Of a DNA stretch of 64,000 nucleotides, positions 34,779 through 47,452 are shown piece by piece (the first letter of the stretch is position 1; each line of letters starts with the position of its first letter). Under the pieces are notes generated by a model, which was not told the origin of the DNA, did no database searches, and was given only the letters and a program-made list of their open reading frames with translations. The DNA comes from Phialocephala subalpina (taxonomy: Eukaryota; Ascomycota; Leotiomycetes; Helotiales; Mollisiaceae): assembly GCA_900073065.1 (NCBI GenBank), contig FJOG01000064.1, positions 83,819 through 147,818 on the forward strand, read 5' to 3'. Position numbers and translations under genes: made by a program.

Positions 34779-35147
34779 ATGATTGAAGTTAATTTAGAAA
34801 GATATTGCACGCCTTCTCATCCTAATTGTGTTGTTGCGTTCAAGCTTTCAAGTCCCGAGGTCATCATTTATGCGTGTCGTTCCTCTCCAATTATTGTCGA
34901 CCTCGCTCGGTCCCAAAACTCCAAACCGAAAATTTATATAGGGCATCCGCAGTTGTAGTATTGCAGCAAATTCATCAATGTGTTGCACTCAGAAATACGC
35001 CTGGAGTCTGTCAGTCCGAAGTCCAATAATACCTGAAAAGACTAACCTAAAACCTCAAAAATAGTCCAAACAAACGTCATCTGCCACAACACAGGAACAC
35101 AGTATCTAATCACCATTAGCAAGGCCTCAGAACCATCCGATTGTGAC
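34779..35147. other. Intergenic region
   Basis: This is a convergent 3' flank. No gene or structure is recognised. Confidence 0.4.
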
Positions 35148-37774
35148 CTACCGATCATCATAAAGCTCAACAAATCCAACCCAAAACAACCATTGCCCCA
35201 CATATGGAATCAGCATAAAAAAGCAAGCTCCCCACACCGTCCACATCGCTTTTAGCACAAGACCCATTTGCTCAAGATACTCCTCCCAAGCTTTCGTTAT
35301 ATAAGGCTGTGCTGTAACTTCTCCAGGCGGTGCAGGAGGGTATGGTTGTGCTGATACCTCACCCAATATTTCAAGTGGGAACGGAGGTTCCGAAGCACGA
35401 GGTGCGAAGCACTTTTGGATAGCTTTGATACCTTTCCCCGATACTTTCTTCATCCACAGCCAGGCTGTCGTGCTGAGCCATTTCAAACCTTTCCAAGACA
35501 TCGTGCAAGCGTATACCAAACCCTCCCAGACCGCTTGCAAGAGTAACAAGAACACCCCATTGCGAACCATAAAGTGCGAAATCAAGAGGAGGAAGAAGAT
35601 CGCAGAAGAAACAACCCATATTAATGCACCACAGTACAATAGTAAAGCCGACCAGGTACTAGGAATATGCTGCAGAAAGTTTTGTTGGAAATAGCCTCGT
35701 GGTGCGCCGAAGACGACTGTCTTAAACATGAAGACTGATGCAATGATCTGTAGAAGAAATTCTGACAATAACGTCGTGACGCCAGTGGAAATGTACATGC
35801 TTTGCCCTTTCTGAACAGGAACGAGTGCTGTAGCTATCCATGCCATTCGAGGTCTTGTGGCGAAGAAGAGGACGAGCGTACCGATGTCAGGACTTGAGAA
35901 GTTCGGTGTGCGTTTGATGAGTACGGCATTGATGAAGGTTGCGAAAATGCCAATACTGGCGATGAGAATTGAGAAGAGTGGCCATGATTTCATGCCTGCG
36001 GTTCCGTAATAGCCTTTTGTAAGCCACTTGATGATCGTTCGTCGGCCGAGTAGGAGTGTTGCAATGCCTATAATCGCGTTGTTGATGGCGAAGGAAGCAA
36101 GTTTCAGTGCTTTGCTAGGACAATGTGAAGTACTATTGATGTTGATCGTAATGTTGGTTGTAGGTGTGATACTCCAGGCGAACGGGAACAGATCTTTGAA
36201 GATGGCGTTGGATCTATTTTGTACCTCGGGCCAGGAAGCAGCGAATGTAGCATTCGTCGTACTATTGATAGGATTGATGTACGAGCTGCACAGATCCAAC
36301 GCCCAATTGAAGTATGAGATGCGGTCGTGAGAAGTAGCTTGGCAGAATTGGGTACAGTTCGTTGCTACCATCGCCGAACACAAACAGTTCTGGGGTCCAG
36401 GAGGAAATGCTTCGCTCCAGCACTGTTGCGATGCGTTGTAGAGGGAAGCGCAGGTGTTGTTCAGCACATCAACGCAAGATGGCGGGTTAGACCTGATGAG
36501 ACTGAAGTAACCCGATGGACTCGAGTCGACTGCAGAAGCTGTGCCTGTTGCTTGCAATTTCCTTGAGGTGTACATGTCAACGAAGGAATAATAAGTATCT
36601 GTAGAATATACGGAGATTGAGAGTGTAATTGTCATGCCAAGAACCTTTGTCTGTAACTCGTTGAGCCTAAGAACCTGGACGGTGTTGGTATTTGCTGTGT
36701 TGGTGCACGAAGAGGGCGCGAAACTCCCAGTCGACGGGGATGTCTGACAAGGAGTATAAGGGGACCAACTATCGGACTGTCAGTATCTTAGTCCAGACCA
36801 AGTGAGAATGAAGCTACACACCATGCATCCCAGGAATTGAAAGTGAAAGGGTCCTTGGTTACAAGTTGGCTGCCGATACTCTCGGTCATTGCTGACAGCC
36901 GATAGCTCCCAGTAATCCATGTGGATGAAGAAAATGTCGTAATGAAAGTTGCAGTATAGTACGTGTACGTAGGCGAGGGAGTACAGGTGGTGTAGGCATA
37001 TGTTGAGGTTGCCGTTATGTAACTATAGTCATAGTTTGTTTCAGTTTGAGTGTAGGTGCTGGCACTCTGTGTCGACGAATAGTACGCGTAGGTGTAGGCA
37101 GGAATTGTTCCAGTTGTTGTAGAAGTAGTGTAAATGTAAGTATAATCGTAGCCGGTTGACCAATAGTAAGAGATAATAGTGCCTTGGGAGATCTCAACGT
37201 TGCCAGTCCAGAGAGTAGTCTGTGATGAGTAGGAGGATCCATATCCATACCCATATGTCGTGGTTGGATAAACGCAAAAGAAGCGGCCAGCAGACGAACT
37301 GCAGATGTCTAAGGAGTTGAAGGTAATGGAACTGCTTCCCACGAGGTCTCCACTTTGGCAAGCGAATATTTCTGGCTTTTTGTGAGCATGACCCGAAGCA
37401 AAATCGAACATTGATCATTTACCTAATGCAGATGAGGTGCCATTCAGGTACGGTATAAATCCACAGATCGCAGCAGGTAGAGTTGACTGCTTTGTAGAGG
37501 CAATCACGACCTGTCCAAGGCTACTTCCCGTTGCTGTCGGAGCTGGACTTGAAATTGCTGTACTGTCGGTGGCTCGAGGACCAATATAGTAAACCGATAG
37601 TGGCACTTGGTTCGGCCATGGTATTGCAGTAGCTCTTGGTGCCGGTCCCAACATCCGCTCGTTGGAAGTCGTCGACACGGTCGGCTGAGATGTTGTTGAC
37701 CCCATGCGGGGCGGAAATGCCAGAGCACAGACCCCATACTGCAAAAGCACCGAGAGCAGGACCTGAATCTGCAT
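35148..37774 (-). CDS. Large secreted-ectodomain, multi-pass membrane protein (unknown)
   Basis: Three exons (37774-37423, 37371-36822 and 36768-35148) join in phase to 840 residues. The start at 37774 opens a signal peptide (QIQVLLSVLLQYGVCALAF). A Ser/Thr/Tyr-rich low-complexity ectodomain follows (repeated YT, TYG and TSTT stretches), then a cysteine-rich segment (CVDVLNNTC, CSAMVATNCTQFCQ) with several N-x-S/T sites, and then at least six hydrophobic helices. The C-terminal third has a Pro-rich loop with two copies of GEV-S/T-AQPY. I do not recognise a family. The architecture suggests a plasma-membrane or wall sensor or channel-like protein. It sits next to the RiPP-type pair, but a shared role is only a guess. 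Confidence 0.72.
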
Positions 37775-39263
37775 CGAGGCTCGCTTTGTGTGATGCCGTC
37801 GCAAACATCCACAGCTTTCAAGAAATTTATGGACCTCGAGGCTACAATGCAGAAAAGAGGACCATGAGGCTGTCTTCACGAGGTGATGGCAAGTGAAGCT
37901 CGGCTTGGGACGAGGCGTTGCTTGGCAATCCTCCGCCCGAAACCCCGCATGAGAAATACAAGGGGGGAAACGCCACAGCGCATCGTGATGGGCTATTGAC
38001 ACTTGAAGGCGAGGCTGCGAAGAAGGGCTTTGTATTGGGCAGACTGTTAGCAATTTGACTTGTGTGACAGTTATGAAGCATTCGTCATGCGAGTCCTGTT
38101 TGCAAATTCTGTCTCTCGTAGACCATGAATCAATTCAGACGTGGAGCCTGGGGGGATCTCAAACCATAGAGAACCAGATTGCAAGCCCTTCCTAAAATCT
38201 AACATTTAATCTCGAGAAATAAGGACGTGACGTAAACCCCGGGTCGTATGTAGCGAGTAATTTGATCGAGCAAATTTTACAAGTCGAAAGTTCCGCGTTT
38301 CAATGCTCTAGAACTATCTCTCACAAAACGGAAAATACTAGACTTAAGACACGCGAAAGCTTAAAAATAAAGACGACACAAATAAGTGTGGCACAAGAGC
38401 AGTTTCACTCCGTTATTGAACCTCGAGGCTAAAGAAACTGAACCTTCATCTCAATGTACTGAAGGTGACAAGTTCGACCAGCATACGGACGAGAAGTTGG
38501 TGATTGGGCCTGGGTTCGTCTTCATACATCAAGAAGTAGGACAGAAAACTGGCACTGATATCCCGCCAGGGTTGTAATGGGACAACAACATCTGGCAGAA
38601 CAGTTCCAGGGAATTGGCATTGGAGGAGGTACGGATTGAACTTCCTCCCTAAGAGACGAGCAGAGGAAAGAACATGAACGCGGGGCAAAATCTTCCGAAA
38701 GGGTAATGATTTCGAGGTTTCGATATTCGACACAGAATTTGGAAGTCTCCCCGATAGCAGACTTGCGCCCAGGATACTGAGGACAGACATCGAGACCCGA
38801 TAGAAAGTTCCGTGGTAAGAAACAGGAATGGAAATGCAACAAACTGCTGTTGCATTGGCTTTTGAATCGTACCGGGAAGGTTTTATACAGGTGAGAAATG
38901 CGGCCCCAGAGATTAGCCCTGGGCGCGACAAACAAAAGGGAATGTGTCTCGCCTATTGGGCCCTCAGCCGTATCCACGCGTTCGAAGGTAAAATAAGAAA
39001 GGCTGAGATACCGAGATGATGGATCGAGTTTCTTGAACTGGGCATGGGACCCTATCTCTTGTGGATGGGGCTTGCTTGTAGATATAGGCTTGCGACCTCG
39101 CTGTCGGTGTTAGCATCTCGTAACTAGGAACCAATGAGGGTGCCTTGCTCAACACTTGACCGCAACATCCAACGGTGTATTGTCCATGAAGAAAGTCCCA
39201 GAGGTGCGGCTCGCATGATGTGTCTCCTCGCTGAGACTTGGTCCATGTCCGCACACAAGATAC
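37775..39263. other. Intergenic region, 1.5 kb
   Basis: No gene is recognised. It contains the promoter of the membrane protein and the 3' flank of the HET gene. Frames on both strands up to 160 codons have no motif and no splice support. Confidence 0.45.
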
Positions 39264-41525
39264 TCAATCCACGACCACCCAAGTGTTTTGTGGTCCGATC
39301 AGCTCCCAACAATCGAGATAGATCTTCCCAACACCCAGTCTTCTTGCCACCTCTCCTTCCCGCTCCACGAGCATGACATTGACGATGAGCTGCCTGACAT
39401 TTCGACTGTAGATCATAGGATAATCTATATTTCTCCGCATCGTGAAGTGAAGATTCATGTAATCATTGGGATTTGTTGCCGCAAGAGAGATGGCAAGGAA
39501 CTCCCATCGACGTTTTCCTGCATCTTGAGGGACATTTTGCTGCGCCCAGATCTTATCAAGCTCGATGAATCCGATAGGATCCTCCCCAGAGCCATCGCGA
39601 AGGATGCTTGCCATGGAGATTACCGAAAAGTTGATGTTTTGAGTGTAGTCCGCCCACCAAGAATCAGCAGTTCGAATAGGAACACTGTTCGCAATAGAAA
39701 GAAATGCATGTTTGGTCCGAAACAAGAGCCGGCCAGGCTTTTGAAGAGCAACTTTCACCAGATCTGCTGGAACCTCTTCAGGTGGAGGAAGTGGTCTGAT
39801 GGATATTGGTGGCGTTTCGTTGATACGAAGTAGCTTTGACTCGCCTGCATTTAGGAGCCAATCGATGTGGAACTGCTCGGGTTCTTCACCGTCCTGCCAA
39901 GCTGCTGGGATCGGTGAACCATCGATGATTCTCTTCTCCATAAACGAATATTTGATAGCGCCATTCACCGACGTCCACGACCAGCTTGGGAAATTCCTGC
40001 TTGTGGTTCGCTTCTCGGCCTGCCCAGCATGCTGCCAGAGTAGCGCGTCCTCGAAATTCTTATTCGGTAGCCCAAAGAAAAACTCTTGATTGTACTTCCT
40101 AGACATCTCGTTCATAATACCTTGGAAGGCTCTCAAAATGTCTGCGTGCGATGTCAGATTCCGGACAGTGTACTCCTGGACGGCCTTGAAATAAAATTGC
40201 TGCAGTGTTTGAGACCTGATTAGGGGGTTCAGCTGCTCGACACCGTATCCAGTCTCAATCAGGCGCTTTCTTTCGTATGATACTCCTTGTGAACAAGCAA
40301 AGAATGCCTGGGCTTCGGTAAGGAATATACAACGACGCGAGAACATTCGTTCCTGGTAGGTCCATCCTCGAGTATTCCAGACGGAGCGTTCAGCTGTGTC
40401 TCCAAGACGTGGCATGGTATTGCTGATCTCGATGTCTTGGATGGTGATAGTCTGCCGCTTGATTTCTCGAGACCACTTGCTGATACCAGGCAAGCCGCTA
40501 TCTGCGTGGTCGCCGGCAGCTGCCACAATGGTCAACGTTGCCGATGCATAGATCGAATCCATGATATCGATTTGTTGTTTCTGAGTGATAGGATCATCCT
40601 GGGTGATGCAGAGGCTGTCGACCCACAGATATCGCTCTCCCAGGTCGAGACACAGCTGCATTGCGTCCCGAACCGTCTGCGGAAGACATGCCTGCACCAA
40701 TGCATTCTTGTGGCTCAACAATTTGACAGTCTCTCGTTTGAGGGTCAGCCATTGCTCCGTGATCTTGCCCCAAACATAGCTGAGGGCTAGATACCTGCAC
40801 GCCTCAGGGGCACGGCGAATGCTCATTGTATGCAGATCTATAATGGACATCCTGTCTGGTGTAGCTAGCTTGGTATCGAGCATGCAACGTTCATGCATAT
40901 CCTCACAAGCTCTGATAGATGCCTTCAAGAACTCGATGTCGACCTTTGGACTGATTTCGAAGACCTTACCGACTGGCATGGAATCCGAATCGTGGCCCTT
41001 GAATACAAGGTCAAAATCAAGCCATTGCCAATTACTCCCAGTCTCCGTAACTTGCAGCGCGTAGCCCTTGACTTGCTGCCTTCCTGGGTCTAAAGCATTG
41101 AAGTAGCATGTGACGCTAGAACGAGATTCTTCATCCCACAATCCTCGCCAGGTCTGTCTCGCCGCCAGCGTGACCAACGAGCACAGGTCGCACTCAGGAC
41201 GATTGACGATGTCGTTCAGCTTGCCTAGGTCCACCATACGGCCTTCAGCTTCACACAAGATGAGGTGCCGTATCCGTATCTTTTGACAAGTTTCGCAGAG
41301 GTTCGTGGTTGGCGGTGCATTTTTTGGACACCAGCATATTGCAGGTCTGTTGCGTGCCTGGGCCCAAATTCCCTGTTCATCCCAATGTGGTCGATTTGGG
41401 AATATATTTTCCTTGTCAGAGTAGCGTGCTAAACTCATGGTTACTTTTGGCTTCACTGTGTGTTGCAGGCAGTATCGCAGGTTGTGGTGGCCGTGGAGGG
41501 AATTGCATTCGCTTAGCGTGAACAC
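39264..41525 (-). CDS. HET-domain (heterokaryon incompatibility) protein
   Basis: A single exon encodes up to 753 residues. A better start may be the second Met, at residue 30 (about 41438), because the first 29 residues look unconserved. Cysteine pairs near the N-terminus (CWCPKN, CETCQK, CDLCSLV) are common in this family. The HET domain is complete: YLALSYVWG, LWVDSLCITQDD, IYASATLTIVAAAG and WNTRGWTYQERMFSRRCIFLT. The long C-terminal part has no recognised repeat domain. HET proteins act in allorecognition and can trigger cell death when incompatible partners fuse. Such genes are numerous and polymorphic in Pezizomycotina and often lie in accessory regions. The frame is intact with no RIP sign. 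Confidence 0.93.
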   Translation of the reverse strand: MFTLSECNSLHGHHNLRYCLQHTVKPKVTMSLARYSDKENIFPNRPHWDEQGIWAQARNRPAICWCPKNAPPTTNLCETCQKIRIRHLILCEAEGRMVDLGKLNDIVNRPECDLCSLVTLAARQTWRGLWDEESRSSVTCYFNALDPGRQQVKGYALQVTETGSNWQWLDFDLVFKGHDSDSMPVGKVFEISPKVDIEFLKASIRACEDMHERCMLDTKLATPDRMSIIDLHTMSIRRAPEACRYLALSYVWGKITEQWLTLKRETVKLLSHKNALVQACLPQTVRDAMQLCLDLGERYLWVDSLCITQDDPITQKQQIDIMDSIYASATLTIVAAAGDHADSGLPGISKWSREIKRQTITIQDIEISNTMPRLGDTAERSVWNTRGWTYQERMFSRRCIFLTEAQAFFACSQGVSYERKRLIETGYGVEQLNPLIRSQTLQQFYFKAVQEYTVRNLTSHADILRAFQGIMNEMSRKYNQEFFFGLPNKNFEDALLWQHAGQAEKRTTSRNFPSWSWTSVNGAIKYSFMEKRIIDGSPIPAAWQDGEEPEQFHIDWLLNAGESKLLRINETPPISIRPLPPPEEVPADLVKVALQKPGRLLFRTKHAFLSIANSVPIRTADSWWADYTQNINFSVISMASILRDGSGEDPIGFIELDKIWAQQNVPQDAGKRRWEFLAISLAATNPNDYMNLHFTMRRNIDYPMIYSRNVRQLIVNVMLVEREGEVARRLGVGKIYLDCWELIGPQNTWVVVD

Positions 41526-41896
41526 TCATGAGTATCATTGGGGGCCGAATGTTTGCTGACATTGCAGCACGCGGTGCCGTGCTTCCCACAAGCGAGACAG
41601 TGGAGATTGAATTCCCTTGTCCCATCAGGACGTCGATGGTTGTTGGCATGAAAAGCTTATGGACTTTGAATATATCAAGTTTCAGTAATATTCGGCAAGT
41701 GCCCGAGCCGTTCGGCTCATTTGTCGGCCCGAGCGTCCCCGCAAAACGCGACCTCGGTTACCCAGCCTTGCTCGTCCAGCCTCGAGACCATCCCTCTTTA
41801 TATACTGCTCCTACACCTTTTGACAATGTAACTGTTGTCGCTGGTTAATTCTTTTTTTTTTATTTTTTAAAATTCATATTTACCCCATAGCTGCTC
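41526..41896. promoter_or_regulatory. Divergent promoter of the HET and CoA-transferase genes
   Basis: This space lies between two divergent starts. A T-tract lies at 41850-41868, just before the CoA-transferase ATG. No specific site is called. Confidence 0.35.
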
Positions 41897-43183
41897 ATGA
41901 TGGCAGGGCCACCCGCGCTCACTGGTATTCGCGTCCTGGAATTGGCTGGTCTCGCGCCAGGTGAACTCGGTCCCCCACGCAGTTGACAGCTCCATTCATA
42001 TTGACCCAATCCTTCAGGGCCATTTGCAGGTCTCCTACTTGCAGACAATGGCGCATCTGTCCTGCGAATCGACCGTGCAATACCCAACGTCACCCATACG
42101 AATACCCCATCGAAGCCTCCACCTCCAACGAATGATCTCATTACACGCCATAAATCCTCCGTAGCCGTGGATTTGAAGTCGGCTTCCGGAATCGCGTTTA
42201 TAAAGTCCTTAGTCCCCCATGCGGATGTGGTCATCGACCCTTTTCGCCCCGGGGTTTTGGAGAAGTTAGGGCTTGGTCCAGATGTCTTGCTGGGTCTCAA
42301 TCCTAGGATCATTATCGGACGAATGACAGGCTTCAGACGGGATGGCAGGTATAAAGACATGGCAGGGCATGATATCAACTACATTGCCGTTTCCGGTGCC
42401 CTGTCTCTTCTCGGCAGAAAAGGGGAGAAACCTCTTCCACCGGCTAACATACTTGGCGACTTTGCTGGAGGTGGAGCTACATTGTTCCAGGGCATACTTT
42501 TGGCGTTGCTTGCGAGAGGAAAGAGTGGCCGTGGACAAGTTGTTGAGGCAAACATGGTGGATGGCAGTGCTTACCTGGCCTCCTTTCCAAGACTGCTGCT
42601 TAAAACGCCCATGTGGAATCAGCCGCGCGGAGAGAACGTTCTTGATGGTGGATGTCCTTGGTACGACACATATGGAACAAAAGACGGCAAGTTTATGGCC
42701 GTCGGAGCGCTCGAGCCGCAGTTCTTCTCCGCACTTCTTAAGGGATTGGGGCTTTTGGGACGAGGAATTGAGAAAACAAGGGAAGATCGAAGCACATGGC
42801 CTGATTTGAAGCAAACATTTACGGAACTGTTCAAATCCAAAACGAGATCCGAATGGGAGGCAGTATTTGATGGGACAGATGCTTGCTGCACTCCTGTCCT
42901 TGAATATTCTGAGCTTCAGAAAGACGGGACAAGAGAAGGAGATCAACGGCCAGCCGTCACTTTACGGGACACGCCGAGCTTGGCCGTCTCTAGTGCAGGA
43001 CCAGGTAGAGATCCTTCCACGGGCCAAGGACCTGGAGTAAAAGGAGAAGGTTACACTGCCGCAATGCTTATTCCTGGGCATGGAGGCGAAGAAACCCTTG
43101 GCCAATGGCTTGGTTGGAAACGAGGTAAGGATTTTGACGTTGAGAACGGAGGACTGGTAAGGAAACCATCTTCCAGATTATAA
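41897..43183 (+). CDS. CaiB/BaiF-family CoA transferase or alpha-methylacyl-CoA racemase
   Basis: Two exons (41897-41960 and 42018-43183) join in phase to 409 residues. The product starts [19 protein letters not shown] and continues [14 protein letters not shown], the family N-terminus. [14 protein letters not shown] and [10 protein letters not shown] match the catalytic His and Asp regions of alpha-methylacyl-CoA racemases (the GHDINY and GDFGGG motifs), so racemisation of 2-methylacyl-CoA is somewhat more likely than CoA transfer. The C-terminus ends [11 protein letters not shown] peroxisomal targeting signal is arguable: the last residues are SSRL, which resembles a weak type 1 signal. The gene looks functional and could serve branched-chain or sterol side-chain oxidation, possibly related to the catabolic cluster 15 kb away, though nothing proves this. 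Confidence 0.9.
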
Positions 43184-45141
43184 TTACTATCATCTATACC
43201 CAATATTTTCCCCTAACATTTCCCGACCATCTAAGAACGCCCAAAAAACATGTCTACCATCACACTTCCAGAACTACCGAAGACATGCCTATCCCTTCCC
43301 ATCCCTTCCGCGCCAGGGTTGTCTGCCGTGTATCCCATTAAGTCCCATCCAATGTACAGTACTGTTCCTCCCAGGTGAAAGACCAGCAGGGCTAGATTCA
43401 GCCGCATCGATAGCTGATGTCGATCGCGAGGCTTGCAAGGCTTCTCGAGGCTAACGGCAAGACTTGCAAAAAGCAAGGGTAGCACATCTATCAAATCTAT
43501 TAACTTTTGTTTATCGTCGTAAAAGTTCAGATGATGTACTTACTTCTATGTGCTTTCTTTAGCACCGAAAGTGAAGGACCGCGAAGGACTTGGAGGTGGA
43601 CCAGGCGGAGGAGAAGGCGGATCCTCATTCGACATGTTGACAAGTGGTGTTGTTCGTACCGACATCCTTGGCTCAGCTTTTCACCTCCCTTGACAACTAG
43701 CAGCACCAGAATCTTCACTTCGACTTCCGATTTCCTTTGCAACGACAGCTAGCTCCCTCCCAGCGGTGGTTCCTTCCTTTATATCCTTTCCTCCTTTCTT
43801 TCCTTCCTTCCTTCTTCCGACGAGCAGCAACTCAGCAAGTAAGCTTCCTTTCTTCGTTTCGCTTGCTTCGAAAAAAAAAAAAAGCAAAAGAAAAGCCCTA
43901 CGCCACTCCAAGATCTTCGGGTCGCGCTCAGCTGGAGAGGGATCTTATCCCTATTCGCAGTTTCCCACTAGTCTGATAAAAAAAATTGTTCGAAATGGTT
44001 AGATTACACCTATGTCTCCAGTCCATTGAACATATTTAAGTAGCCAATGTCCTGGACCCACAGCGGAGCTTCAATCTCAACATTCACCATAAAATTGATG
44101 CTTCCCAGTTACTTGCCAGCTGTGAAGTTTCGAACACTGCTTCTTCGACGCAATGTCTCACCTCCCGCCGGACAACCCGTCAAGACCGTGCGGGAACAAA
44201 CGCCTCGTTCAAGGCAAACCCTGCCTGTCTCATTCCGGCCCATCAGTTCATGCCGTAGTTCCTTTACCCCCCGCCACAATGCCTTGAGAAGAAATCATGG
44301 AGAACACATTCGCCATGTGGAGGATGTTTCTCCTAACAAGTGCCGTCGGCCACCGGCTGGGCGCATCGTGGCGTTGCGCAAACAAGTGGGCAGGAAACGC
44401 TGTCCCGGGTTGCCGGTCCGCTGGCTGGCAGTGATGCTTGTGGCGGTAAGATTGCGTCCTTTGAAGAACTCGACGACTGGTTGTGGAGGAGGGGAAGAGA
44501 CAGAAGCTAAGAGGCAGTGGAATCACTGTGGAGATTGTGAGGCTGTGCGCAGGGCTGGGAGAATTCCAATCTTAACCAACGGTCTCAATCAACGGAGCTG
44601 TCAACTAGGATGGGAAAACTCCGCTGCAAGATCTTGTGTAAGATCGCGGAGAGGAGTCGTGTTGCCATCGAATCGATTTGTATGGGTCATTGCAGAGAAG
44701 TAGCCTCACGGAAGATAATGAACCGAACAAGAACAACCACATCCATACGTTACCCTATTTGTCTCTGCCTTTGTACAACATATCTCTTGGCAGTTAATGA
44801 ATCTCTTGCGCTATCTAGAATGCTTAAGGTAGCAGAGAGGCCGAAAATAACAAGAACCATACAACCTCCACTTTCTCATATCATTGTCATACCCCTTATG
44901 CTTCCCGCCGAGGCTGTGATAGGGCACGCCATTTGCTTGCTGTCCATCGTGCTCATCGCCACTGCTCATTCCACGTCATTATACTTGCGCCAGAAGAGGT
45001 ATCGTATCAAAAGGATGTTCATCAAGAGACAATCTAGGGTAGCAGCATGGAAAATGCTGCAATGTTCTATGCCTTCCGGGTATGTAGCCTCATTTTCGAC
45101 CGGTCGGGTCCTTGCATTTTCTTCCGAGTCGAAGAATTCCC
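43184..45141. other. Long region without a confident gene
   Basis: Polypyrimidine runs lie near 43768-43830 (CTTCCTTCCTTCC) and an A-run near 43871-43884. Frames up to 218 codons exist on the plus strand (44047-44703) but are Arg/Pro/Ser-rich and motif-free, with overlapping open frames on the other strand. A small gene or long UTRs cannot be excluded. Confidence 0.4.
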
Positions 45142-47452
45142 TTACTGTACTTGGCTGACAATCTCGCTTGCACGTGATAGAGACTCGACCATTTGTTGGC
45201 ACTCCTTTCTTCGTCGAACGGTGTAGTCGCTTTCTTTAAGCAGTTCATCGAGAGCGTCGGTCTTGTACATGTTCTCCAAGAGTTCTCGTTGCATTTCATC
45301 CTTCGTGAACTGGACTAGGTTCAACATGATTGCCTTAGGCACCATATCGATCATTGTTCTCTTGACGATGTTGTAGTAAGACTGGATCAGAAGTTCTAGA
45401 CTGGTCAGTACAGTGATCATGACGCCACGTGAGGAGTCAGCTTACTGATAATCTCAACTTCAATGCCTTCTCGCTCCGACAGAGTACCGGATGCTTTGAG
45501 TGTTGGCGGTGGGGCCTCCATAGCAGCCATCTTTTTCTTGTTTTTCGACGCGAAGAAACTGCCGAAGAATCCACCATTTGCATCGTTCATGCTATCCAGT
45601 GTTGGGCTTGCAGCTCTCATGGGAGTTCCTGAGTTCGGAATCGGCTTGCCAGTCTTGGGATCCACTTGAACCGGCTTCGCTGAGTTATGTTTTTCATTGA
45701 CCATAGCCATAGCCTGCAATATCGATTAGCATAGATTCACCACACCTAGTTGTATCAGCTTACTCTGTGACCATTCAAAAAATCCGGATGGCCAGTGTTG
45801 ATGTAGCATGATTCCATGGCTACCAAATCCTTAACGAGCTTGTTCGTCGGGTCCATGACCTTCTTGAAAAAGTTAATGACGACTTGATGAAACTTCTCCT
45901 TCAATCCTGGATATCTTCTGAATAACTGCTTGCCAAGTAATTGTGTAAGGATGCGGACAAGTTCGTCGTAGACCAAAGAAACACACTTCAAGCTAGGTTC
46001 CTCAAGACGCTTGATTTGCTGCTTGACGATAAGCTCGAATGCAGTTGTGCCGACAAAAAGAGCAGGTGACGATCCGGAGGAGTTGTAGAGTATGGTTCTG
46101 ATGTCGATATCCTTCACTTGGTCGAAGGGGTCCACTGCCTTGACACCGTTGGCATATAATTCGTGGAACACGAAGCTGATTCTTGCACCGCCAGAAAGTT
46201 CAACGCTCGAGAGTTCTGTGTTGTTTCCTTCCAATACTGTCCGCCATTCGTTCGAGAATTCTGTGATGATGTTGAGGACAATGTTTGCGCTGTTACCGAG
46301 CATCGAGTCGCCAAGGCCTTGAAGTTCCTGGGTGTATTTTTGCAGAGACGCGGAAATGCGGGCTTTGATATCTGGTAGTGTCTGTTTGATGTGCATCATC
46401 AAGATCAAATTGAGCTTTCGTGCTAGATAGGGTGTTCCGCAGTACGAGCTCTTGTTTCTGTATGCCTTATGGTTCTCGAAGAAATTCTTTTCGTTCTCCA
46501 ACGCAGCTGTGATCGCCTTCTTGTTGTCGATATCCCTTTGACCTCTGTTGACAACTGGGACGTATCCTAATCTCAGGGGAATGATACGGCCAGCCAAAAT
46601 ATCCACAACATCGGTTCCGTCATCCATCAGGTCGACCTTCGTCAAGACACCAATTGTCCGCTGTCCTTCAGGATCGACTTCTCGGGCGAGCTTCAGTCCA
46701 TCTGAGTTGGCCAAATCTGTGTTGGCTCCAGTAACAGCAAGAATAATGGCGTTTGGCTTGCTAATTTGCTTCAGTACCATTTCCTTGATCTGCCTCTCAA
46801 TATCCCTTGGCTGATCACCGACTGGCACCTTCGTCAAACCAGGTAAATCGACGAGCGTGAGTGTGAGGACGTTGGGAGAGTATATTCGGAGGTTGATGGG
46901 AGCTGGCGAGATTCCGGCATTGCGACCAGTCTTTGCTTCTGTTTCCTTGACAATCTCGTCTCGGATCTTGTTGAAGTCATGGAACTTCTGGCCTGGGATA
47001 TGTAGAAACTCTCCCCATTCATCCGCATTTGCTTCCTTATCGCCGCCTGTGGATATCTCCTCTGCCTTAACACCATTTGTCTTAGCGGCGGTTGGCTGGC
47101 GATTGATGAGTTGGAGAATAAGCGGTCGTCGAGTTACGATACCAGTACCTCGAGGTAAACTGTGCATATGTATCAGTAGAGCGCTTCCAAAGGATATGTG
47201 GCGGCATACAAGTCTCGTCCTACTATATTCTCCAGCACAGAACTCTTTCCACTCGACTGACTTCCCACGACCGCGATTTGGGGTAGATCGATAGGGTTCT
47301 GGACACCGACTGTCGTGAAGACATCCTGCAACTTGTTCACCAGTCTGCCAGGTCTGTTAGCATGCCGGCGCAAATGTGGGAGCTTCAGGAGATTCTGACG
47401 TTATGAGACCGGGGTCCGAGATACCGCCTTGCGCGGCTGAAGACATGTTCAT
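45142..47452 (-). CDS. vps1: Dynamin-like GTPase Vps1
   Basis: Five exons (47452-47400, 47344-47210, 47159-45764, 45713-45446 and 45395-45142) sum to an exact frame of 701 residues, the normal Vps1 size. The start MNMSS followed by [19 protein letters not shown] is the usual fungal N-terminus. GTPase motifs: P-loop GSQSSGKS (about 45-52), [19 protein letters not shown] and TKVDLMD. The stalk and the C-terminal GTPase effector domain ([19 protein letters not shown]) follow, with no pleckstrin or proline-rich domain, which separates it from classical dynamin. Vps1 acts in vacuolar sorting, endosome fission and peroxisome division. Introns near the ATG are typical of fungal vps1. It marks the start of a conserved housekeeping block. 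Confidence 0.96.

Noticed and set aside
37775..38053. N-terminal extension of the membrane protein upstream of 37774
   Set aside because: The extension has no signal-like start. The Met at 37774 opens a clean signal peptide.
41860..42946. Long minus-strand frames under the CoA-transferase gene
   Set aside because: They are shadows of the plus-strand gene, which has clear CaiB/AMACR motifs and a phased intron.
44047..44703. A 218-codon plus-strand frame rich in Arg, Pro and Ser
   Set aside because: There is no domain or conserved motif, the other frames are also open, and no neighbouring exon supports it.
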